A stretch of DNA of 13,457 nucleotides. Origin: Fidelibacterota bacterium (GTDB lineage Bacteria > Pseudomonadota > Alphaproteobacteria > Rhodospirillales > Rhodospirillaceae). Below the pieces are notes generated by a model, which did not search any database, was not told the DNA's origin, and worked only from the letters and a program-made list of their open reading frames with translations. Made by a program: the position numbers and the translations under genes. The stretch's first letter is position 1; the number at the start of each line of letters is the position of its first letter. Shown piece by piece: positions 7,832-13,457 of the stretch. The stretch spans positions 1 through 13,457 of the forward strand of contig CANJEU010000020.1 of assembly GCA_947473445.1 (NCBI GenBank). Reading direction: 5' to 3'.

Positions 7832-8710
7832 TTAGATAGCTTCGGCGCCGGAGATAATTTCGATGAGTTCTTTGGTAATCATGGCCTGACGCTGACGGTT
7901 GTAGGTCAGCTTCAGCTTGTTGATCATTTCGCCGGCGTTGCGCGTTGCGTTGTCCATCGCAGCCATCTGCGAGCCGAAGAACGACGCGGAGTTCTCGAGC
8001 ATCGCGCGGAAGACTTGGATTGCGAGATTTTGGGGCAACAGGCTACCGAGGATTTCAGTATCTGAAGGTTCGTAGTCGTACACGACTTGCGCTTCACCGC
8101 CGACGGGCGCCTGCGGCACCGGGAACGGAATGATCTGCTGACGCGTAACGATCTGCGAGACCGCCGATTTAAAGCGCGCGTAGATCATGGTCGCGACATC
8201 AAATTCGCCGTTTGCGAACATCGCGGTGATCTTGCTGGCAACGTCGCTGGCTTCGCTGAACGCAACACGCTTGCGCGCGAGTTCGGTGTATTCGCCGATC
8301 AGCAGTTCACGGAAGTCGCGGCGCATGGCGTCGCGGCCCTTACGGCCGACGGCAAGGATTTTCACCGTTTTGCCGCGCTCGAGCAGTTCGCGCACGAGAC
8401 CACGGGCCGAACGGATGATGTTCGAGTTGAACCCACCGGCCAGACCGCGGTTGGCGGTCATCACGACGACGAGATGCACATCATCCTTACCCGTGCCGGC
8501 AAGCATCACCGGCGCACCGGCACGGCCCGCCGCCGCGCCCGCGAGGTTGCCGAGCATACGTTCCATGCGCTCGGCATAGGGACGCGCCGCTTCGGCCGCT
8601 TCCTGCGCACGGCGCAGTTTCGACGCGGCGACCATCTTCATCGCTGAAGTGATCTTCCTCGTCGATTGCACCGATTCGATACGGACGCGGAACTCTTTTA
8701 AGCTAGGCAT
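7832..8710 (-). CDS. atpG: F1F0 ATP synthase subunit gamma (central shaft)
   Basis: 292 residues. The N-terminal helix MPSLKEFRVRI, then RKITSAMKMVAASKLRRAQ (about 18-36), and the C-terminal helix ending ITKELIEIISGAEA are the conserved coiled-coil halves that form the rotating shaft inside the alpha3beta3 ring. The middle is the Rossmann-like globular part (about 75-220, including TANRGLAGGFN). The ATG at 8710 follows AGGATAGAGAA; the gap to atpA is 32 nt. The length is in the normal bacterial range, with no plastid-type regulatory disulfide insert visible. Confidence 0.97.
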   Translation of the reverse strand: MPSLKEFRVRIESVQSTRKITSAMKMVAASKLRRAQEAAEAARPYAERMERMLGNLAGAAAGRAGAPVMLAGTGKDDVHLVVVMTANRGLAGGFNSNIIRSARGLVRELLERGKTVKILAVGRKGRDAMRRDFRELLIGEYTELARKRVAFSEASDVASKITAMFANGEFDVATMIYARFKSAVSQIVTRQQIIPFPVPQAPVGGEAQVVYDYEPSDTEILGSLLPQNLAIQVFRAMLENSASFFGSQMAAMDNATRNAGEMINKLKLTYNRQRQAMITKELIEIISGAEAI

Positions 8711-8742
8711 TTCTCTATCCTAAATCGACGGCCGATCCGGTC

Positions 8743-10275
8743 TTAGGCGAACGAAGCGGAGAAGTCGTCGAGGAAGGTCTTGAGCTTCGCCGTGAGGGCG
8801 TCGCTGAGGGCCTTCTCGGTGCGGATGCTGGCCAGAATGTCCGGCGCACGTTCGCGCATGGCGCCCAGCATCGAGGATTCGAAGCGGCCGACGTCACGCA
8901 CGGCGACCTTATCGAGATAGCCCTTGGTGCCGGCAAAGATCACAACGACCTGCTCTTCGACCGGAACCGGCTTGTACTGCGGCTGCTTGAGCAGTTCCGT
9001 CAGACGCTCGCCGCGCGACAGCAGGCGCTGCGTGGCGGGATCGAGATCGGATGCGAACTGCGCGAAGGCCTTCATTTCGCGGTACTGGGCGAGTTCGAGT
9101 TTGATCGAGCCGGCGACCTGCTTCATGGCCTTGATCTGCGCGGATGAACCGACGCGGCTGACCGAGATACCGACGTTCAGCGCCGGACGGATACCCTGAT
9201 AGAACAGCGTCGTTTCCAGGAAGATCTGGCCGTCGGTGATCGAGATCACGTTGGTCGGGATGTAGGCCGAGACGTCGTTGGCCTGGGTTTCGACCACGGG
9301 AAGCGCGGTGAGCGAGCCCGAGCCGTTGGCTTCGTTGAGCTTCGCTGCGCGTTCGAGCAGGCGCGAGTGAATGTAGAACACGTCGCCGGGATAGGCTTCG
9401 CGGCCCGGCGGACGGCGCAGCAGCAGCGACATCTGGCGGTATGCCACGGCCTGCTTGGACAAATCGTCATAGAAGATGACGGCGTGCATGCCGTTGTCGC
9501 GGAACCATTCGCCCATGGCGCAGCCGGTGTAGGGCGCGAGGAACTGAAGCGGCGCCGGCTCGGAGGCGGTTGCGGCAACGATGATCGTGTATTCGAGCGC
9601 GCCGTAATCGGCGAGGGTTTTGACGACCTGCGCGACGGTGGAACGCTTCTGACCAACGGCGACATACACGCAGAAGAGCTTTTCTTTGTCGCTCTTGGCC
9701 GCGTCGTTGATCTTCTTCTGATTGATGATGGTGTCGAGAATGACGGCGGTCTTGCCGGTCTGACGGTCACCGATGATCAGTTCGCGCTGGCCGCGGCCGA
9801 CCGGGATGAGCGAGTCGACGGCCTTGAGGCCGGTCTGCACCGGTTCGTGCACCGAGCGGCGCGGAATGATGCCGGGGGCCTTCACTTCGGCCAGGCGGCG
9901 TTCGGTCGTGCCGAGGTCGCCTTTGCCGTCGATGGCGTTACCCAGACCGTCCATCACGCGGCCGAGCAAAGCCTTGCCGACCGGAACGTCGACGATCGTG
10001 CCCGTACGTTTAACGGTGTCGCCTTCCTTAATTGTCGAGTCATCGCCGAAGATCACGATACCGACGTTGTCGGTTTCGAGGTTCAGGGCCATGCCTTTGA
10101 TGCCGCCCGGGAACTCGACCATTTCGCCGGCCTGGACGTTATCGAGTCCGTACACACGGGCGATACCGTCACCGACGGCGAGCACCTGGCCGACTTCGGC
10201 GGACTCAGCCTCAGTGCCAAAGTTGGCGATCTGCTGCTTGAGGATTGCGGAAATTTCTGCGGCGCGGATTTCCAT
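8743..10275 (-). CDS. atpA: F1F0 ATP synthase subunit alpha
   Basis: 510 residues, complete. In order: N-terminal region MEIRAAEISAILKQQI that in other species contacts delta, beta-barrel (about 25-95), Walker A GDRQTGKT (169-176), VGQKRSTVAQ (208-217), YDDLSKQAVAYR (269-280), the arginine finger R374 in SVSRVGSSAQ, and a helical C-terminus. Alpha binds nucleotide in non-catalytic sites and supplies the arginine that completes the catalytic sites on beta. The ATG lies 4 nt after the atpH stop (TAACATCATG), so translation is probably coupled; AAGGGG inside the end of atpH may also serve. Confidence 0.98.
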   Translation of the reverse strand: MEIRAAEISAILKQQIANFGTEAESAEVGQVLAVGDGIARVYGLDNVQAGEMVEFPGGIKGMALNLETDNVGIVIFGDDSTIKEGDTVKRTGTIVDVPVGKALLGRVMDGLGNAIDGKGDLGTTERRLAEVKAPGIIPRRSVHEPVQTGLKAVDSLIPVGRGQRELIIGDRQTGKTAVILDTIINQKKINDAAKSDKEKLFCVYVAVGQKRSTVAQVVKTLADYGALEYTIIVAATASEPAPLQFLAPYTGCAMGEWFRDNGMHAVIFYDDLSKQAVAYRQMSLLLRRPPGREAYPGDVFYIHSRLLERAAKLNEANGSGSLTALPVVETQANDVSAYIPTNVISITDGQIFLETTLFYQGIRPALNVGISVSRVGSSAQIKAMKQVAGSIKLELAQYREMKAFAQFASDLDPATQRLLSRGERLTELLKQPQYKPVPVEEQVVVIFAGTKGYLDKVAVRDVGRFESSMLGAMRERAPDILASIRTEKALSDALTAKLKTFLDDFSASFA

Positions 10276-10279
10276 GATG

Positions 10280-10840
10280 TTATCCGACCCCTTTCATAGC
10301 GAGCTTGAGGCGTTGAAGTTTTGAACGGAGCGAGCTGTCGACCATGCGTGAGCCGACGCGAACAATGAGACCGCCAAGGATCGAAGGATCGACCTTGGAG
10401 AGGATATCGACGTTGCGGCCGATAGATTTCTTGAGGCTGCCTTCGAGCGACATGCGCTGCGAATCGCTGAGCGGCGCGGCGCTTGTGACTTCCGCCGTCG
10501 CCTGACCGCGGCGGTCGGCGAGGATCGCGCGGAAGCCGCTGATCATGCCCGGCAGCGCAAATAGACGGCGGTTCTGCGCAACGAGGCCGAGGAATTTTTT
10601 GGTGACGGGCGAGACTTGCGCCTTCTCGGTGATCGCGGCAATGCCTTTGCTCTGATCATTGCGCGACATAATGGGCGACTTGATGAAGCGCCGGAAATCG
10701 TCGCTCTCATCGATCATCTTCTGCAGGTTCGCAAGATCGCCCGCGACGGCATCAAGCGCGCCTTGTTCGTCGGCCAAGTCGTAAAGCGCGCTTGCATAAC
10801 GCCCGCTTACGCCACTGACCCCTGCCACATCCGCTGCCAC
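10280..10840 (-). CDS. atpH: F1F0 ATP synthase subunit delta (stator / OSCP)
   Basis: 186 residues from a GTG start at 10840, which has AAGGGGCG about 10 nt upstream. The N-terminal six-helix domain begins GVSGRYASALYDLADEQG (7-24), the standard OSCP/delta opening that sits on top of the alpha ring. The C-terminal part (about 105-186, SDSQRMSLEGSLKKSIGRN then GGLIVRVGSRMVD) binds the peripheral stalk. It is the first atp gene, behind a 257-nt leader with several hairpins. A second in-frame GTG at codon 5 is a less likely start. Confidence 0.95.
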   Translation of the reverse strand: MAADVAGVSGVSGRYASALYDLADEQGALDAVAGDLANLQKMIDESDDFRRFIKSPIMSRNDQSKGIAAITEKAQVSPVTKKFLGLVAQNRRLFALPGMISGFRAILADRRGQATAEVTSAAPLSDSQRMSLEGSLKKSIGRNVDILSKVDPSILGGLIVRVGSRMVDSSLRSKLQRLKLAMKGVG

Positions 10841-11097
10841 CGGTGAAACGCCCCTTGAGCAAGACTAAAAACTACACGACCGCCCGGACCGAAAACGGCT
10901 GCTTTCGGTTGGTTCGGGCATCAAGCTAAGTGCTTGATTTCGCGCGCGATTTTCGAGAATTACAATCGCCGCCGCTATTGTCGGCGGGTTGGTAGCATAC
11001 GGGCTGAGCCGTTGCAACAGACCAGGGCGCACATGGGCCCGGCTTATTTGCATTCCCACGGTTTATCATCGGAATTGTAACGGGCCTTTCGGGCCGG
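10841..11097 (-). promoter_or_regulatory. leader and probable promoter region of the atpHAGDC operon
   Basis: 257 nt with no convincing gene. It must hold the atp operon promoter unless the operon is read from priA, but I find no pair of boxes good enough to name. It contains three perfect inverted repeats (10969-10987, 10920-10938 and 10882-10919), and TTACAAT/ATTGTAA copies near 11077 and 10961 on opposite strands. A short GGCC stem just after the upstream gene's stop is too weak to call a terminator. Confidence 0.5.
10882..10938 (-). promoter_or_regulatory. tandem hairpins in the atpH 5' leader
   Basis: Two hairpins abut exactly. The first (10938-10920) has a perfect 7-bp stem and 5-nt loop. 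The second (10919-10882) has an outer 5-bp stem (10915-10919 with 10882-10886), an asymmetric internal loop (5 nt against 1 nt), an inner 7-bp stem (10903-10909 with 10888-10894) and an 8-nt loop. A TTTTT tract follows 10 nt later at 10871-10867, too far for a classic terminator; the start codon is about 40 nt downstream of the second hairpin. It may be a leader controlling atp expression or mRNA stability. No known RNA family is recognised. Confidence 0.5.
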
Positions 11098-11340
11098 CTA
11101 GCGCCAGCGCCACGGTCCGTTGGTCTTCCGGCGACAAATTCGAAGAAACGCCACCACTAAGGCCAGGATGTAGAACAGGCCCAGAACTGGCGTCAGCCAT
11201 GTTTCCCGAAATGTAAAGATGATCGCGAGACTTCCAGCGATCACCGCGACCGCGAATATAAGAGTGAGCGCAAGGCCCTTCCCGTTGATGGGAACCGCGC
11301 CGTAACCCTGCTCCTTCGGCTCGAACCAGTAATCGGCCAT
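11098..11340 (-). CDS. conserved-looking small two-helix membrane protein, function unknown
   Basis: 80 residues. A polar, aromatic N-terminus (ADYWFEPKEQGYGAVPING) is followed by two likely membrane helices (about 22-43 and 49-68) with a very short turn, and a basic, Trp-rich C-terminus (RICRRKTNGPWRWR). The W-F-x-P-K with GYGAxP opening resembles small hypothetical membrane proteins I recall from other proteobacteria, but none with an assigned function. The ATG is 6 nt after the priA stop, with no Shine-Dalgarno of its own, so translation is probably coupled to priA. A role in ATP synthase assembly would be guesswork based only on its position before atpH. Confidence 0.7.
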   Translation of the reverse strand: MADYWFEPKEQGYGAVPINGKGLALTLIFAVAVIAGSLAIIFTFRETWLTPVLGLFYILALVVAFLRICRRKTNGPWRWR

Positions 11341-11346
11341 GGCTGT

Positions 11347-13457
11347 CTAATAGAAGTTGTAGGGATCCACATCGATCTGGACCCGCACCGACGAGGGGAT
11401 TTTAACCGCCTCCAGCCAGGCTTGCACCAAGGCCTGAGGGGGCTGACCGCGGCCGGTTTTAAGCAGGAGCCGGTGGCGGTGGACCCCACGCAAGAGGGCC
11501 ATGAAAGCCGGCGCCGGCCCCAAAACCTCGATTCCTTCGCCTTGGGGCGCCTTGGCGGCAAGGGTCCGGCCCGCGGCGATGACCGCGACTTCGTCGGGCC
11601 CCGAGAGAATGAGTGCGGTGAGGCGCCCGAAGGGGGGCATGGAGAGCATCTCGCGGGCTTCGATCTCGCTTTCCATGAAGGCTTCGGATTCGCCGGTCGC
11701 AAGCGCGCGCATCACCGGATGGCTGGGATCGTGGGTCTGCAAGTAGACGTGTCCGGGCTTTTCCGCACGGCCCGCGCGGCCCGCCACCTGGTGGAGCAGT
11801 TGATGCGTGCGTTCGGCGGCGCGCAAGTCCCACCCGGAGAGACCAAGATCGGCATCGACCACGCCGACCAGCGTCAGGCCGGGGAAGTGGTGGCCCTTCG
11901 CGAGCACTTGCGTGCCGACAAGAATGTCGATGCGGTGATTGAGAATATCGTCGATCAGCTCTTGTACAGCGCTGGGGCGTTCCAAGGTGTCGGAGGCAAC
12001 GGCGCGCACGTTTGCATCGGGCCAGCGCGCGACAGCTTCCTCGGCGACGCGTTCGATGCCCGGGCCACAGGGCACGAAGGAGTCCTTCGCGCCGCACGAG
12101 GTGCAGCTTTCCGGTTGCCGCGCGGAAAAGCCGCAGTGATGACACTGCAGACGCCGCGTGAGTTTGTGTTCCACCAGCCACGCGGTGCAGCGCGGACAGT
12201 GCAAGCGATGGCCGCAGGCGCGGCATAGCGTGAGCGGCGCGTAGCCGCGCCGGTTTAGAAACAGCAACGCTTGCTCGCCGCTTTCCAGCGTACGGTTGAC
12301 GGCGTTCACAAGCGGCGGCGCCAGCCAGGCCCTGCCCCAAGCGCCTTTCTCCGGCGGGTTTGCTTTCATGTCGATGATGGAAATGCGCGGCATCGCGGCG
12401 GCGTTGAAGCGCGTGGGCAGATGCACCTTTGCGTACCGTCCTTTGCGCACATTGATGATCGATTCGAGCGACGGCGTCGCCGAGGACAGCACGATCGGGA
12501 TCGCCCCTTCGCGCGCGCGCACCACGGCCATGTCGCGGGCGTGATAGATCGCACCGTCTTCCTGTTTGAAGGCGGACTCATGTTCTTCGTCCACCACGAT
12601 GAGGCCAAGATCGCGGAACGGAAGAAACAGCGCCGAACGCGCGCCGATCACAACGCGCGCGTCCCCACTGGCCACACCGGCCCAAGTTTCGCGCCGGGAT
12701 TTGTAGTTGAGATCCGAATGCCATAGCGCCGGAGCCCCGCCAAAGCGGGCGGCGAATCGTGAAAGGCTCTGCGCCGTAAGTGCAATTTCAGGCAACAAAA
12801 TAAGGGCCTGCTGCCCGGCCTTGAGCGCCGCCGCGACGGCTTCGAAGTAAACTTCTGTTTTGCCCGATCCAGTGACGCCGTCGAGTACGGTGGCAGAAAA
12901 ACCTTCACCAACCTTGCTGACGAGCACCGCGGCGGCTTGCCCTTGCGCGACTTCAAGACGCGGCCGCGCATGATCGGGCGAGAGCGCATCGAAGGGCGAG
13001 GCGTAGGGCAGCGGCACATTGCGCAAAGCGCCCGCGTCAATGAGATGACGGATGACGCCTGAGCTGACGCCGGCTTTTGCCGCGAGCGCGGTTGCGGTGG
13101 GAAAGGTCGCCGCGCCGATGGTGGCCATGACTTTTTCGCGCGCCGGGGTCGCCTTCACGCCCGCGGCCGCGAGCGAGAGCCCCGACGCTGCTATGGCCGT
13201 CACCGGCTGCGGCGGCACCCAGCGGCGGGCGGGATTGATGGCGATGCGGAGCAATGCGCCCGGCGACTGCAATGTGTAAGCCGCAGCCCAGTCGATGAAG
13301 CGCCGCGAAACCTCGGGCACTGGCGGCACTTCGAGCCTGTGGACAATTTCGCGCAGTTTTTCCGGCCGCACCTCGTGCCGGCCCGGCCCCCACACCACGC
13401 CCACTTCGAAGCGCCGACCGAGCGGTACTTCGACGATGTCGCCGGCCGCTAATTCAA
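11347..13457 (-). CDS. priA: primosomal protein N' (PriA helicase), N-terminus outside the window
   Basis: The frame is open to the window edge: it continues upstream of the GTG at 13404 as ELAAGDIVEVPLGRRFEVG, part of PriA's N-terminal DNA-binding domain. About 702 residues are visible, so only a few dozen are missing. Motifs in order: Walker A GVTGSGKTE (near 12865), DEEH box VVDEEHES (near 12585), and an eight-cysteine double zinc-binding insert of C-x-x-C pairs (about 12230-12060). Helicase motifs GTQVLAKGHHFPG, DADLGLSG and HQVAGRAGRA follow. PriA recognises stalled or collapsed replication forks, unwinds the lagging arm and reloads DnaB with DnaT/PriB-type partners. The next gene follows after 6 nt. 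In alphaproteobacteria priA often lies just upstream of atpH, as here. Confidence 0.96.
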   Translation of the reverse strand, partial: ELAAGDIVEVPLGRRFEVGVVWGPGRHEVRPEKLREIVHRLEVPPVPEVSRRFIDWAAAYTLQSPGALLRIAINPARRWVPPQPVTAIAASGLSLAAAGVKATPAREKVMATIGAATFPTATALAAKAGVSSGVIRHLIDAGALRNVPLPYASPFDALSPDHARPRLEVAQGQAAAVLVSKVGEGFSATVLDGVTGSGKTEVYFEAVAAALKAGQQALILLPEIALTAQSLSRFAARFGGAPALWHSDLNYKSRRETWAGVASGDARVVIGARSALFLPFRDLGLIVVDEEHESAFKQEDGAIYHARDMAVVRAREGAIPIVLSSATPSLESIINVRKGRYAKVHLPTRFNAAAMPRISIIDMKANPPEKGAWGRAWLAPPLVNAVNRTLESGEQALLFLNRRGYAPLTLCRACGHRLHCPRCTAWLVEHKLTRRLQCHHCGFSARQPESCTSCGAKDSFVPCGPGIERVAEEAVARWPDANVRAVASDTLERPSAVQELIDDILNHRIDILVGTQVLAKGHHFPGLTLVGVVDADLGLSGWDLRAAERTHQLLHQVAGRAGRAEKPGHVYLQTHDPSHPVMRALATGESEAFMESEIEAREMLSMPPFGRLTALILSGPDEVAVIAAGRTLAAKAPQGEGIEVLGPAPAFMALLRGVHRHRLLLKTGRGQPPQALVQAWLEAVKIPSSVRVQIDVDPYNFY

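Noticed and set aside
9367..10299. 310-codon open frame on the + strand opposite atpA
   Set aside because: Same shadow effect; composition is His/Asp/Gly-rich with no family features, and no ribosome site context supports it.
10865..11059. 64-codon minus-strand frame in the atpH leader
   Set aside because: No convincing Shine-Dalgarno, Ser/Arg/Pro-rich composition and overlap with the hairpins make it more likely leader RNA than a gene. A leader peptide cannot be excluded entirely.
10961..11083. TTACAAT/ATTGTAA copies as a possible operator pair upstream of atpH
   Set aside because: Only 7 bp match, about 110 nt apart, with no known regulator sequence; could easily be chance.
11422..12228. 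268-codon open frame on the + strand opposite priA
   Set aside because: It lies wholly within the conserved PriA helicase and zinc-binding region on the minus strand; the product resembles nothing known.

Overview
This window looks like chromosomal DNA from an alphaproteobacterium. The base composition is GC-rich, most starts have purine-rich Shine-Dalgarno sequences, and the F1 part of ATP synthase is encoded as a separate atpH-atpA-atpG-atpD-atpC cluster with priA upstream and an rppH-type Nudix gene convergent from the far side. From general knowledge, alphaproteobacteria usually keep the F0 genes elsewhere, and none are present here. The genus cannot be named from the sequence alone.

Layout: the left edge (1-453, +) holds the 3' part of an rppH-like RNA pyrophosphohydrolase gene. 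Directly abutting it (454-1422, -) is a secreted NHL beta-propeller protein that keeps the zinc histidines, catalytic Tyr/Arg and disulfide cysteines of peptidyl-alpha-hydroxyglycine alpha-amidating lyase (PAL). A divergent pair follows (1541-3326, +): a small two-helix membrane protein of DUF485 type and an ActP-like sodium:solute symporter. Convergent to that pair is a leftward group: a diiron ferritin-like protein, a GrpB/UPF0157 protein and an exported type II asparaginase (5818 down to 3323).

The right half (5899-13457, -) is the housekeeping block. It runs priA (5' end outside the window), a small two-helix membrane protein, a 257-bp leader with several perfect inverted repeats, and atpH, atpA, atpG, atpD and atpC. 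These are packed with gaps of 4, 32, 36 and 76 nt. The largest gap, atpD-atpC, contains a long nested hairpin that includes the atpD stop codon.

The F1 genes together make the soluble catalytic head of ATP synthase (alpha3 beta3 gamma delta epsilon). The six genes between rppH and atpC do not form an obvious pathway. They look like accessory functions (acetate-type uptake, periplasmic asparagine hydrolysis, a secreted lyase, a diiron protein) lying between two conserved chromosomal landmarks. I see no RNA genes, CRISPR arrays, insertion sequences or prophage, and no clear undescribed multi-gene system. The most interesting points are the PAL-like protein, the atpD-atpC hairpin and the structured atpH leader.
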